Notes: generated by a model from the letters alone, not told the origin. A stretch of DNA of 64,000 nt from Ananas comosus (GCF_001540865.1 NC_033628.1:4450831-4514830); one strand, 5' to 3'; shown: positions 10,946 to 22,608, counted from the stretch's first letter. Translations and numbers: made by a program.

Positions 10946-12354
10946 TGTAAGAATTTATCCAGTACAAAAAAAAAATCGCAGCGGAAAACAAAAATCCATA
11001 TCACATATGATCCAAAACAAAAACAAATCAATCCAGTGCCGGTGGATCATTTGCATGTTACAATGTAAAATAATAATCTAACCTAAACAGATTTGAAGTA
11101 AATTTATGCTTATCCTATTATAGATATTTTATTATTATCTCTCTCTTTAATTTAATTGGATCTTATCCATTAAATATTCATATTATAATCTATTTAGAAT
11201 ATTATCTCATAATAATCTATGAATATTTAATTATTCTCTAATCTAATTAAAGATTAAATCAAATTATAATTCTCACTATTTCCACTAGTATTAATTAGAC
11301 TCATCTTATCAAATTGGATGCACACAATTCCTATTGTGTGTGACCGCGTAGGTCCATTATCATTCAGCAGTGGAGTTCAATATCAAACTCTTTAATATTG
11401 AATTAGAACTCTTCTAATCTATAAAATAATTTATTTTAAATTATTTTTACTTCTCTCACTCTCCGTGTGTGACACCTAGCAGTATATCACGGCAATTCAG
11501 AATGATGATGAAAAATGAATCTTTCCGCTAACAGTTACCGTGTGATTAATTCCTTCCAACACACAACGCCCCGATCGAACTAAAATTATGGTTACTCGCC
11601 AAATCTTATTATTCGATCATATAACTAGAATATCTAAAACTGACTCAATATGATATCACAGCTGGAAACTCTTTCCACATACCACATACCCTGGCCAAGA
11701 ATTTTTCGAGTCGAGTTCGATAGTCTATATAGGACGTTATCTCTCACTATTGAGGGTGTTGAATTCCTTATTGCGCATTCACATGCCTCCCCATATAAAC
11801 TACTACAGCCAATCAGTACCAGACGTAGACCAATGATTAGAGTCTAAGTATTAGTACAGTCAAACAGTAGCAATCTACATGTGAAGCAACCATGATGCCT
11901 CAGGTCCAAGGAGTACTTTACACAACTGTAGCAAAAAACTAGTCAATTGGCGAATATTGAACCATGTGACTGTTCAACTAAATGGTCACGCTTAGTGTAC
12001 TTGTTCGCTAACAAACACCTGCATGCTTACTTTAGTGTCCCTACACTAATGACTTAAGATTCGTCACCTCAATATAGAAGTGTAGCATGCACCGGCCTAT
12101 CCGGAAATATCATCGTCCTTATGATATTCCTATGGCTAGGAGCGTTTAAGAATCTTGTACAAAGAAATATATATCTTAAATTCCTAACTCTTAGGAATAT
12201 ATTTTCTTAATGAAGATTCAATGGACGATTCATATAAATATATTGTACTGCTAACAATAAATATGAATAAAACTTGCCTTTTATTAAATAAGAAAAATAC
12301 TTAATATGTTCACAAGTCTATGTCACCGATTGGCTTTAGGGTATGTCACTAACA
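10946..12354 (-). mobile_element. 5' LTR of an older Angela-like copia element (1409 bp)
   Basis: In minus orientation it begins TGTTAGTGACAT at 12354 and ends ATTCTTACA at 10946, followed by a Met-tRNA primer-binding site. The length and the phrase TGTGTGACCGCGTAGGTCC resemble Angela/Tork LTRs; the lineage is a guess. The five bases to the right (CTATA) are the predicted duplication. Short ORFs inside are not genes. Confidence 0.7.
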
Positions 12355-12960
12355 CTATATCCAAAACTACCGATTTGTTTTAAAGAGTTCTCTTTTGGGT
12401 AAAGGTATAAATACAATTGTTAGCTTTTGCAAAGCGATAATTAGCAAGTAATTTTATTTTCAAATTTCATGTTTATCATAGATAGCATTGCAAGCTCTTC
12501 TCGTTCAATGATGACAAGAGCAGAACATTTTATTGTGAACATATAATCATATAGAATTATATTGTTTCTTAAGAGGGGCAAGTGCTTATATATTACTGAA
12601 AAGTTTCCGACTTTCTGATTTACCACTCTTAAAAGGCGGATATTAAAAATAATTTTTTTACATTCCAATCTATTTTAAATATGTATCTAGAGTTCAATTC
12701 GCAATAGTTGTTATTTCTGTGAAATTACTATTTTGTCCTTTCAAATATATTTTTTTACCATCACCGACTTTTCTTATTAACTCTTAAGTTAGGCGCACAA
12801 GAAGGATTTTAATTTTTTATCTTTTCAAATATGCCCTTCTATATTTTTTATCTGCCTTTAAGTTAAAGGCAAAAGAGGCATTTTGATTTTTTTTTTTTCA
12901 CTCTAATAGATATTTAACTTACGTCCAAATTAACTTAGCGAGTGGTAAATATATAGGTAT
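12355..12960. other. AT-rich intergenic sequence with a decayed MULE terminus
   Basis: No gene is seen. From about 12571 to 12800 the sequence aligns by eye with the left terminus of the MULE that starts at 12970. It shares the GGGGCAA terminus, the GAAAAGTTTCCGA and AAATTAC-ATTTTGTCC phrases in order, but with many differences. It is an older member of the same family, lying side by side with the younger one. Confidence 0.5.
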
Positions 12961-13499
12961 TTTTGAATAGGGGCAATTGCCTATATACCCCTGAAAAGTT
13001 TTCGGTTTTCTTATTTACCCCTCTTAGAAGGCTAATATTGAAAATACCCTTCTTATGTTCCAAGTCTTTCTAATATACCCTTGGAGTTAAGTTCCGTTAG
13101 TGAGCTGCCGTTATCTCTGTAAAATTACCATTTTGCCCATTCTAATATACCCTTCTACCGTAACTAACTTTTCTTATATACCCTTTATATAGCGAATACT
13201 TTTCTTATTTGCCCTTCAAATATCAATTAATTAATTAAGCACGTCGGGAGCGAGCAAATGAACGGATGAGATCGATCGCAGCTAAACAAACCTTGGTGGC
13301 TGGAGGCATAGTTAGTAAATTCGGATTCGGCAAAAATTCGGTAAGGATAAAATTCGGATAAAATTCGTCTTTTAATTTTTAAATTTGTTGAAAAATACCG
13401 CTAAAAATCAGACTCGGTAATTATTCGGATACGTGATTTTTACGGGTATTATGCGTTCACCAATTAAAAATTTGGGAACAAAAATTCGACTATATAATA

Positions 13500-13620
13500 A
13501 ATATATAATAATTAATATACTATATATATTATTATTATAATTTATATATATATATATATATATTAAATATATATATATATAAAATTATAATAAATATATA
13601 TTAATAATATATAAGAGTTA
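13500..13620. repeat. AT-rich simple sequence
   Basis: Runs of (TA)n and related ATATTAT tracts give no coding potential. They lie inside the left half of the MULE, immediately before the 317-bp duplicated segment. Confidence 0.7.
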
Positions 13621-13927
13621 TATATTTAAAAATATTAATAAACTTAGATTTGTGCAGATCAGAAGACTAATTTATTCCAATTAATCTCAGATAATTAACT
13701 ATTTCACCCTAATTAACTCTCCCAATTAACTCTTCCACGCTAATTAACTCTTCCAATTAACTCTTCCACCATAATTAACTCTCTCAATTAACTCTCCTAA
13801 TTGACCCTCGTACAGCACCCCTCCTCGTCCTCTTCCTCCGGCACCCACAGCACCCACCTCGACCACCGTCGCCACTCCAAACCTCAAGGGTGGCGACCCA
13901 TGAGGCAATATTGGTGATCGGAGCTGC
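13611..13927 (+). repeat. 317-bp direct duplication, copy 1
   Basis: Identical base for base, by direct reading, to 20492-20808, which begins directly after a single N. Downstream of 13927 the two copies diverge at once. This is most easily explained as contig ends that share the same genomic sequence. Confidence 0.9.
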
Positions 13928-15950
13928 CCGGATACTGAAACAAATGTGGGGGGAGGTGTAGAATATGTAAACATGTCTCCATCAGTGGGTACGCGAAGCC
14001 GGAAGAAGGCGAGGTATCACCGGATCGGAAAGATAAACGATGTATAAGGGTTAGTGAAATTACAGTGCACGAATTAACGAAGAGATATAGATGAAATGAC
14101 AATACCGCTACTGTAAATAGAACGACGCGTAATATACGAGATTATCAGTCTTATGTAGCAAGACAAGTGTAAGATAAGATATAGGATATACTGTAAACAA
14201 TGCTACGTTAACGAAGAACGATAATGTAGCAATTGCTGGGAAATTGTAGTAGCAGACAACTGTTAAGCCAAGATTGTTAAGTATGCATCAACGGTGAATA
14301 TATCAAAATACCATCTAAATGCCTGTTGTGTCCTGTGAGACTTCAGGCTGTGCTATATTCACTGCACCTGCATGTAAACCCTCTAGCCTTTAGCGGCTGC
14401 ACGGGTAGGACGTACGACCTTTTCCTGGAATAAAGAATACTCCAATGCGGTTGGATCAGACTAGCCGTGTTCGTGATAATGATAACGAGTGGTTTGGCGT
14501 CGATGCTTGATTGCTCAATAGCAACCGTCGGCGACACATCGAAATCATGTCCCTCTGAGGCATACCGATCCAGACTAGGTCATCAGGTAACCACGGATGA
14601 ACGCGAGATATGGTTCAAAGTCGGAAGTACGAACAAACCAACATTGTGCCAGCTGAAACGGAAACGACCAACCAGCGTCATCTAGTTATTTATATAGTAT
14701 GTCACTAATCTTACCCTACAGCGTGATACTACAATGAATCATGGCAGAGTAAATAAGATGAGTATATAATATGCTCGATTCAAGTACTGTACGAAGCAAG
14801 AACCGGACGAAGGTCACAAGGTGTATCGATATTAGTCAGAATACGTCAGCACTAGATGGACAATGCCTACCCTCAGGTAACACCGACCTCAAAGGTCTAT
14901 CAGACGGAACTCACGAAGCTGATTGACTGCCAAAACTATTACCGACAGTGGGAACTGAGTAGATATTAATAATCCGTCGGGTTAGCCGGACATCCACCTT
15001 TAGATGGCTATATCGACATCAAGGCGTTCATCGACGGGAAGACAGAGACTTGACATCAGAGTTCACCGAATCGATTGTACGAGAACCGACCTACTCAAGG
15101 TCACTTTGAATTCACATATGGATTAAATATCTACTCTTTAACATGATATAGCTGTGAAACATTCATAGTAGAGTATATAAAAATCAACTGTTGATGCAGC
15201 TCAATACAACAATACGATAGTAGAACCATGAGAACAGGATAGAAGACATATCACGAGGTGACATGTTGACGATCTTCGGATTCGGAAAGTACCACCGTGT
15301 ACAAATGTGCGCCTGTCTCTCTGACTGACAAAGTAACGTTCAACTGGAAATTATAGGAAGTTCCACCGGGTTAGTGGTTTTAACCACAGCTATAACCACT
15401 AAAGTCCATTCTTACAAGCAACATGGGGACTGTTTACACCAAACGATCGCCCGTATTACGCGGATGTTCCCGTAATCGCACGGTGGGACTCGCGGGACCT
15501 CGAACTTGTCAGCGAATATACCGATCGGCTACGAGTACTGCTCACTAATCTAAATAATAGTGAATTATGGCAGTGACACAAATTCTCGCTGTCGAAACAG
15601 ATTATTGCGGATAATCGATTTCGATTCGGGTTCCGGAGTGTTAATTCGACACCGGACCACGTTGCTCACCGTCATTTTTCCGACACTCTCGAGAATGACG
15701 CAGTGACCAGGCCACCAGTCTCAGCGATACGCAAAGCTACGAGCGTCGGAATAATTCCGACGACTCGCTTGTTCCGTTCGGCGGATTTTTGTCGAAAACG
15801 CACTCGGAAAATGCATTTCGCTCTTCGCTATGTGGTTGGCGGGCCTTGGCATCAGTTCCAGGTTATCCTCAAACCAACACTTTGCTGAACAACAGTTAGC
15901 GACGAATCAATGCTATAAAGCTCTGGAATACCTGAAATCGATTTTTCTAT
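13928..15950. other. Unassigned sequence, probably LTR-derived
   Basis: No gene or motif could be supported. ORFs are short and unlike known proteins. The segment starts exactly where the 317-bp duplication ends and runs into LTR sequence of family X, so it may be the left part of that LTR or of its element. Confidence 0.35.
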
Positions 15951-16355
15951 GCGATTTTCGGCGCTTTTATGGGTACGACCACGCAACCAGAGGTCAGACA
16001 GCCAAGCGCGAACTCCCGCTGACTGGTCTCGGCGTGCGGAGGCGTGCTCACTTTCGGGCACTGCCGGCCATGTTGGCAGCGCTCACGGGGAGCAATTAGT
16101 GAAACAGCGCGCACCTGCGCTAAGATCGACTCTAATTCGTATAGTGGCATTCGTTTCTCCTGTCGGGAGGTGGTTACGCTGAATTCAGCACGTATCTGAG
16201 TATATCGTGCTCATTTCCCGAGAGATGTCAAGTTCTTGGGATCAACCAGAAGGGTGACTAGTGAACTCTAAACCTACAGTGCAGATGCCTCACGCTAACA
16301 GTGCTTACTCGGACCGTGGGGCTAGGGCCTGTACGGCACTGTGGGCGGCGGCGTG

Positions 16356-16380
16356 NNNNNNNNNNNNNNNNNNNNNNNNN
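16356..16380. other. Assembly gap, 25 N
   Basis: The gap lies in a GC-rich part of the family X LTR. A fixed 25-base run suggests a placeholder rather than a measured size. Confidence 0.95.
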
Positions 16381-16853
16381 GCGCTCCGGCCAGTGATGGG
16401 AGCAGCAGGTCGGGGAGGTCCGGGGGAGGTGCTGGCCGGCGGCGGGAGGTGGCCGGTGGCGCGGCAGCGCAGCTCAAAGCCGCCGAGTTCCTCTCGGGTT
16501 CGAGCTTCCCGGCGGCGCGGCGGCGGCCGGAGGGGGGTCGGGGCGGCAAGGATCCGGTGCCGGAGACCGAGGGGAAGGTGGTGCACCCCTCGGTGGGCAG
16601 TGGCGGTGCTTGGGAGCCGAGCGGGCCCGACTTCGGCCCGCACGGGTCTGGGCGGCCGCAGGAGCCGCGAGCGACGGCCGGCGGCCTCGAGGACGGCGAG
16701 GATCGCGAGCGGGAGGTCCCCGGAGGTGCCAGGAGGGCGGCGCGACCAGACCAGAAAGGCGGCATCGCGAGGGGAGGGAGGTTCCACAGCCTCGGCCAGA
16801 TCTGCTCAGATCTGGCCGCAACTTGCCGTGGCGGCGGCGGCGGCGCTCGAAAC

Positions 16854-16933
16854 GTAAAACGACGGCACTAGAGGGCGAATTCGAGCTCGGTACCAGAGGA
16901 TCCGCTAGAGTCGACCTGCAGGCACACAAGCTT
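16854..16933 (+). other. Cloning-vector polylinker (pUC/BAC type) in the assembly
   Basis: Starting with GTAAAACGACGGC (core of the M13 forward primer site), then CACTA-AGGGCGAATTC (end of a T7-promoter/BAC arm with one change), the sequence runs EcoRI, SacI, KpnI, BamHI, SalI, PstI, HindIII in pUC order. This occupies 57 bases (16877-16933). Five substitutions destroy the SmaI, XbaI and SphI sites of the standard linker. Seven intact hexamers in this order and spacing cannot be chance. The homologous LTR at 41753-43397 lacks it. Flanks on both sides are plant LTR, so this looks like contamination or a chimeric clone end built into the contig. Confidence 0.93.
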
Positions 16934-17970
16934 CCCCGAGCACAGCAGCCAACAAGGTGCAAGTCGGGGCCCGGAGGAAAAACGAGAGGAGGCCGGGGTG
17001 GCCCTTCCGGCGGCCGGACAAGCTCGCCGGCGGCCGGGACGCGCGCACAAGTTGGGCGGGGACCAGCTGAGGTCGGCTAGGGCTAGGTAGGGAGCACGGT
17101 TGCAGGGTCTAGGGTTCCTCATGGATGAAACCCTAGGAATACAATATAAACAAAGGCCACTTTGCACCAAAGTCCTCCGAAACAGAAAATTTGCAACAGA
17201 GACCTTCACAGCGCGAGTAAATCGCGTGTACGCACCTCCACGTTCGACCTCGTGCGATTCGGTACATAAAATATGGGGACTTTTGCGAAGTTTCCGATTT
17301 GCCACAATCAACCCCTCTCCGAACATCAAGCAAAATCCGGCAATCCGTTCATCGGATTTCCGAACGGATTGCACCATCGCGTTCAGCACGACGAAGGCAA
17401 AGAAACTAGAATTTTGCTTCGATCGATTTTGTTGCCGATTCGCGACAAAACCCAACGCTCTCCAATTAACACATAAATTACACATATACCAATGTGTAAA
17501 CCCAACAAAACGCATTTCGCATCAGAAATGGACTTCCCTACTACAAGTAGGGACCCAAAACAACCTTCACCCTACTCCAGGTCGTAAGCACGGAACACAA
17601 GGAGTTTCACAATGCACGAAAGGCAAGGAACGAAAATCATCTTTTTGATAAAACTCCTTTTTCTCGAAAACCGTGCATCAGATCTGAAATCTGTCAGTGC
17701 CATTGGTTCCAAAACAGCTGAACCGGTCGAAACGAGCTATTGGACCGATATGAACGGAGTCCGATACGCGCCAGAAGCCAACTCTACTCCGCGGCTTCTC
17801 CGGAAAACCAGAGTTACTATTCACTTAAGTGAAAACTAAAAATCGCGTATCTTCTCCATTTTAGCTCATTTTCGCCCGAAACTTGACGAGTACTTATGTA
17901 ATTAAATTACACACATAAACATCATCAACAGAAAGTTTAGTTGCACTTGTCAAAAATCTCAGTCCTTACA

Positions 17971-20147
17971 CGTATACAAAGGAGTTTTCCCTGTATACGA
18001 AGCGATTGCTGTACCTGTAAATCATACACTACTACGAACAGTAGTAGAGAGCTATTAGAGTAGCAAGAGCTAAACAAACTGAGTTTCAAATACATAGTCC
18101 AAAACCAAAATACAGAGTTACTCGCACTGGCGAGTTAAGTATACTATGTACATAAATTCGAAACAAAACATCTACCTGCAGTAGGGGTGCCTCTAGCTCT
18201 GCTCGTCGGGTAGGGCTCTAACTCGCGACGCCCTTGCCTCGATCCTAATTCGCTGAAGGAGTAGCAGCCGAATCCTGTGGCTCTGCAAAACAGGGGTAAC
18301 AACTGGGCGTGAGAACTACTGAAAAAACAAGTAGTCCTCAGTGGGTGCCGCCCAAAACAACATCGGTTCACCCACTAAGTCTACAGTAGGGAGCAAAGGT
18401 AGTAGTAAATGTAGGAATGAAATCTACCGCCATGAATCACTACACTATCATGCTCTACGCTAACCAACTGTAGGAAAATGTCAAATTTAACCCAATCCAA
18501 TCGGGACTGTAAACATACCCATCCCTGGGACTGTGAACACACCCGTCCCTGCCCAGTTGCGACTAACCAGCTACCTCCACACTAACTGGTCCGTGGAGAG
18601 CAAGTCCAACCGGCATGAGCGACACCAACGCAAAAGCACAAAGCCCGCCTCCGGAGTGGCACTCGTGGGCGCTACCCAACCGAGTATGCAGCGTATCTCT
18701 GTCGAGCTCAATCAGGCTCTGAAAAGCCAAAGTCGAGTAACCGACTCTAACTGGTCTAACAACTAATAGTTCACGTGCCCTCGGCACAATCTATCGCCAA
18801 AAAGGCGATCCGGGTCCACCGTCAACTCTGACGGCACCCAACAGTTCGGAACAGCCCAAAAGACCCTGTAAAAATCCACTCGACGTACCAGCACGAGTGT
18901 AAATGCATTCTAAACTACCTAGAGTACTCGTCTCAAGGATACTGCGACAGTATAATTTTATAACGGCTCTTAGAGTTAAATCAGGCAGTTTAAACAAGTG
19001 ACAGGTCCAAATCGTAGATTTTCTCCTAATTCAAATTCCAAGTCCAACATGTATAACCTACTCAATTTATTACCACATGCTCCAAATTCAGATTTGCAAT
19101 CTACCATATAATCCATGAATTCGAGCTAGAATAGATTATCCAAAATTGAAATTTATACATGTCGACGATTATGAACTTAGGAGTAAAACCGATGTAAACC
19201 CACCTCAAAGCTAATCCCTGGCAGCACGGAACTCCCTCGGCTGCGGCACAACCTGCTAGATCGACTGAAAATGTCCGAGTCTCGAAATCAAGCTATCTCC
19301 AAGCTATCAACATCGAAAATCCACAATTCAGTCCAAATACACAACAGCAGAAAAGAGAAGGGTTTCGACCAAGCTAACCTTCACCAAAATCCACAAGTAA
19401 GGGCTTCGTGGATTCCTCTCGCAGTCCCGAATCCAACGAACCAAGTCTCGTCGCAATCCGATGCTCCTATGTCGAGTACAAGCTGAAATACTAACAGTCG
19501 ACGATGAATTTCAGCAAACAACACTTAAGCTCGAATTAATGATGCTTGGAGAAATGAAGAAGCAATTCGACGGAACATTCACCTCGACAGCGACTAGCAC
19601 CGGCGTGACGTCAAGATCAGCGAAGTTGCACGCTCGCCCGGCCTCCTCGCACTGCTCCAGCAACAATCGTATCCCCAAACGGCTCCGCGGCGCGACATCG
19701 GCGACGAATCCGAGCTTCTTCCTTGCCTTCAACCGGATGAGAGTGAGAGAGAGAGAGAGATGAAGAAATGCAGCAATAGGACTTCTCTCTCTCTACACGA
19801 AGCTATATAGAGAGAGGGTGTGTTGGTGATACAAACGAGGGAGGAAATTACCAAATTAGCCCTCTACCTACCCCCTTGTACCGGTACACGGGCTCCTGTA
19901 CCGGTACAAGAGCCAACCCGAGAGCAGCTAAACCAGTGCGCGCTAGTTGTACCGGTACAGCCATGTTGGTTGTATCGGTACAGCAAGCAGAGAAATATGC
20001 TGTTTTGCAGATTTCTTCGCTGTAAGCTGCCCTCGCGTCGCATGGAGTCCGTTTTGCATCTATTTGACGCCAACGCGACTCGGACTTGTCTCGACACTCT
20101 CTAGAGTTGCCGACAAGCCTCCACAACAGAACACCAGGGATCTCACA
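17971..20147 (-). mobile_element. 3' LTR of a Del/Tekay-like gypsy element, family Y copy 1, truncated
   Basis: On the minus strand it starts TGTGAGATCCCTGGTG at 20147, right after a G-rich polypurine tract and the end of a chromodomain-encoding pol. It is similar to the solo LTRs at 21549-24592 and 24751-26980. Its far end (ending GGGGCGTGACA in the family) is cut off by the family X LTR at 17970. It carries a GTACCGGTAC cluster near 19870-19985, upstream of a TATATAG around 19805 on the minus strand. Confidence 0.75.
19870..19985. repeat. Cluster of GTACCGGTAC palindromes in LTR Y1
   Basis: There are at least three exact GTACCGGTAC sites and one variant (GTATCGGTAC), spaced 20-50 bases apart. 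The same word fills the U3 of the unrelated SIRE LTR at 217-1467. Confidence 0.75.
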
Positions 20148-20198
20148 TCCTCCCCGTCTGCAAAAAGTTTCGTCCGCGAAACTGAAACGTACCTCTGC

Positions 20199-20319
20199 TC
20201 ATGCATCAAACAAATAGGGATAGGCCTCCCTCATCACCATCTCAGGCTCCCAAGTCGCCTCCCGCTCCTCGTGATTGCTCCACTGCACTTTCACATACGG
20301 GATGACCCGGTTGCGCAAG
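20199..20319 (-). pseudogene. C-terminal chromodomain remnant of Del/Tekay gypsy pol
   Basis: The minus-strand translation reads RVIPYVKVQWSNHEEREATW, then MREAYPYLF before a TGA at 20199-20201. This is the chromodomain tail of Del/Tekay integrases (aromatic residues and the WEPE motif), which is thought to steer insertion into heterochromatin. The polypurine tract and 3' LTR (20147 downwards) follow in the expected order. The upstream part of pol is cut at 20319/20320 by another LTR end starting TGTCACGCC. Confidence 0.85.
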
Positions 20320-20490
20320 TGTCACGCCCCGGGGCCGATTTTAAAAGCCTTTTGAAAACAGAGTTGCGGAAAGCGTGCCATTTTTTTTTTTTTTCAACCT
20401 GGCCCACGCGACGTACAGACCCGCCACAAATACAAAGTTTCTCTGTCCACTCGGACAGAGTCTCCTTTGTATTTGCACGGCGTACCAGCC
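20320..20490. mobile_element. Terminal fragment of another TGTCACGCC-type LTR
   Basis: It starts TGTCACGCCCCGGGG directly against pol sequence and runs to the single N at 20491. The ends resemble family Y and family Z LTRs (21549, 24751, 28055, 28406), but the body differs from Y. It is truncated by the contig end. Confidence 0.55.
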
Positions 20491-20491
20491 N
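20491..20491. other. Single-N contig join
   Basis: One N separates the LTR fragment from the second copy of the 317-bp duplication. A single N is the mark of an automated join, not of a sized gap. Confidence 0.9.
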
Positions 20492-20808
20492 ATAAGAGTT
20501 ATATATTTAAAAATATTAATAAACTTAGATTTGTGCAGATCAGAAGACTAATTTATTCCAATTAATCTCAGATAATTAACTATTTCACCCTAATTAACTC
20601 TCCCAATTAACTCTTCCACGCTAATTAACTCTTCCAATTAACTCTTCCACCATAATTAACTCTCTCAATTAACTCTCCTAATTGACCCTCGTACAGCACC
20701 CCTCCTCGTCCTCTTCCTCCGGCACCCACAGCACCCACCTCGACCACCGTCGCCACTCCAAACCTCAAGGGTGGCGACCCATGAGGCAATATTGGTGATC
20801 GGAGCTGC
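20492..20808 (+). repeat. 317-bp direct duplication, copy 2
   Basis: Identical to 13611-13927. It continues into the right half of the MULE (GC-rich interior and right terminal inverted repeat), which copy 1 does not. Confidence 0.9.
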
Positions 20809-21460
20809 TGTTCCCGACAGAGGCAGAGACGAAGAGCGGGTTTCTCAGCAACGAAGAAGGCGTCCACGGCGATGGTGTCGAGGTGGAAGGCACGATGATG
20901 CTACCAGTGGTGAGGTAGACGATGTCGACCCGCCAACCACAGCGATGTCGAATGTGACGAGAAGGAGAAGGAGGAGGACGACGAGATCTACACGAATCGC
21001 TGCGGCCCTCTTGCTCCCGGCGCCGGCCAAGGCGGCAGAGGAAGACGAGAGCGGCGACTCGCAGGCCGTTTTCTTGTGCGAATGAGGCGAGGCTTCTTGG
21101 GGGCGAAGGTGGAGGCGGAGAAGCCGGCACCGAGGTTGGCGGTGGTGGTGAGCTGCTGGGACTCGCGGCGGCCGGCGGTAGGGACCCAAGTTGGGGGAGA
21201 GAAAGGATAAGTTGGAAGAGAAAGAGAGGATAATTTAAGGAAATAGTTTAATAAGGTAGGGGCAAAATAGGTATTTTAATTAGGTTTTAACTCTGGTATA
21301 CATTTAACCCATGTTTAACTCGAGTTAAACTAACAGAGGATAATTACGGGGGTATTTTGAAATAACGGTGGAACATATGAGGGGCATTTTAGAAAGAAAA
21401 AAAAAGTAGGGGTAGATCGGATATTTCCAGATGCATGAGGGGTATATAGGCAATTATCCC
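20809..21460. mobile_element. Right half of the MULE with GC-rich interior
   Basis: A GC-rich block (to about 21190) has ORFs on both strands. The minus-strand one is Pro/Ser/Arg-rich and not recognised as a family. It is followed by AT-rich sequence and the inverted terminal repeat ending CAATTATCCC at 21460. The GC-rich block may be a captured host gene fragment; no homologue is recognised. Confidence 0.5.
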
Positions 21461-22254
21461 TTTTGAATAACGAAGGGATATATAAAGGATATATTGGAAA
21501 TAGAAAAAAAAAGTTGGAAATAAATGAGATATTTTTGAACTGATCATTTGTCACGCCCCGGATTACCACGTTTTCCTGGGCACGCCAACAGACCCGCCAT
21601 ATACAAAAGAATTTCATCTATATACGAAGCGATAGTTGTACCTGTACCTGTAATCACACAAAACTACAACTAGTAGTATAGAGCTGCTAACAGAACTGTA
21701 AACATATATAAATAAACATCAGGTTCACTATACATACATAGTCTCCAAGATACAGACATTACTCGCTCCAGCGAGTAACTAACATCAGTATGTACATGAA
21801 CCAAAAATCAAAACTACCTATAGCTAGTACTCCTCTAGAACAGCAACAAGACTGGAAGGGATCTAGCTCACGACTCCCTTTCCACGATCCAAATCAGCAA
21901 CAGTAGCAGCTGCAGATGAAGGCTCTGCAAAAAGTGGTCAACAACTGGGTGTGAGAACTACTGCAAAAAAAAGTAGTCCTCAGTGGGTACCGCTACCGAC
22001 CTCAACGGCTCACCCACTAATGTTAAGGATTTTCTAGGTTGGCAGATTTCGTGAAGTCGAATGGAGTCTTGAAGAGTTGATCGCGGAAGTTTGAAGAGAA
22101 GATTCACTTTGAAGAATCAAAGACCTATTCGGAAAGCTCGACGCCTCAGGTATGAATGTTAGATCATTTGTGGTGTGTTTAAACTACCTAAATATAAGTT
22201 TAGAAGACTTGGATTGCTATAGAAAACACAAACTGAGGTTTTAAATGTGCTTGG

Positions 22255-22545
22255 ACTGGTCCCCTGAGATGAGAGACCGGTTCCCGAGAGTCCTCTCTGC
22301 GTGAAAGTCCAAGGCAACCGGTCTCCTGATCTGAGGGACCGATCTCCAGGACGGTGCAACCGGTCTCTGGCATGAGAGACCGGTTCCCGAACGTTGGGAT
22401 TTTTGACTCGCAGTGAGAGACCGGTCTCTGGCACCAGAGACTGGTTCCCGAACGTTGTGTTTTCTATCACGCAGCGAGGGACCGGTCTCCCACCCGAGGG
22501 ACCGGTCTCTAATAGACCGCTCTCCTCGAGAGGACCGGTCCCTGA
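22255..22545. repeat. Cluster of ACCGGTC palindromic words in SIRE solo LTR U3
   Basis: About nine copies of GACCGGTC, or GACCGGT(T/C) followed by TCC or CCC, occur in 290 bases, directly upstream of the TATA phrase. The centre CCGG is shared with the GTACCGGTAC family, but the flanks differ. Confidence 0.75.
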
Positions 22546-22608
22546 GGACGACACCAGTTTTTAAAATAGACTTTTTGCAATCCTGGTCCGCTTCTAAGTC
22601 TTCTAAAC

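Larger units (their letters stand above)
15951..17970 (-). mobile_element. Del/Tekay-like LTR, family X, copy 1
   Basis: On the minus strand it starts TGTAAGGACTGAGATTTT at 17970. It is similar along its length to 41753-43397, sharing the GCGC(T)TTTATGG region, a GC-rich middle and the phrase GTGAATAGTAACTC. It inserted into another LTR (family Y) at the sequence CGTAT (17971-17975). The left end, primer-binding site and second TSD were not found. It contains a 25-N gap and a cloning polylinker, so the assembly here is unreliable. The GC-rich ORFs on both strands (16261-17080) are mutual shadows. Confidence 0.55.
12961..21469. mobile_element. MULE (Mutator-like, non-autonomous) with 9-bp TSD, split in the assembly
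   Basis: The 9-bp direct repeat TTTTGAATA at 12961-12969 and 21461-21469 flanks terminal inverted repeats starting GGG(G/A)(C/T)AATTGCCTATATACCCCT at 12970 and, inverted, ending at 21460. Nine-base duplications are diagnostic of Mutator-like elements. No transposase is seen. The interior has a GC-rich part (13800-13927 and 20809-21190) that could be captured gene sequence, as in Pack-MULEs. Removing 13928-20808 leaves a 1610-bp element with both termini, so most of the apparent 8.5 kb is an inserted or misjoined contig. Confidence 0.7.

Noticed and set aside
16854..16933. Natural cluster of restriction sites
   Set aside because: The order and spacing of seven sites copies the pUC linker and is joined to M13 primer and T7-arm sequence.
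16261..17080. Several GC-rich ORFs on both strands
   Set aside because: They overlap in opposite frames, span a 25-N gap and a vector linker, and lie in LTR sequence. Low stop density follows from high GC.
17100..17648. ORF of 182 codons in plus orientation
   Set aside because: It lies wholly within the LTR of family X and has no protein-like domain pattern.
19461..19763. 100-codon ORF in LTR Y1
   Set aside because: Within LTR sequence; the homologous stretch of LTR Y2 does not keep the frame.
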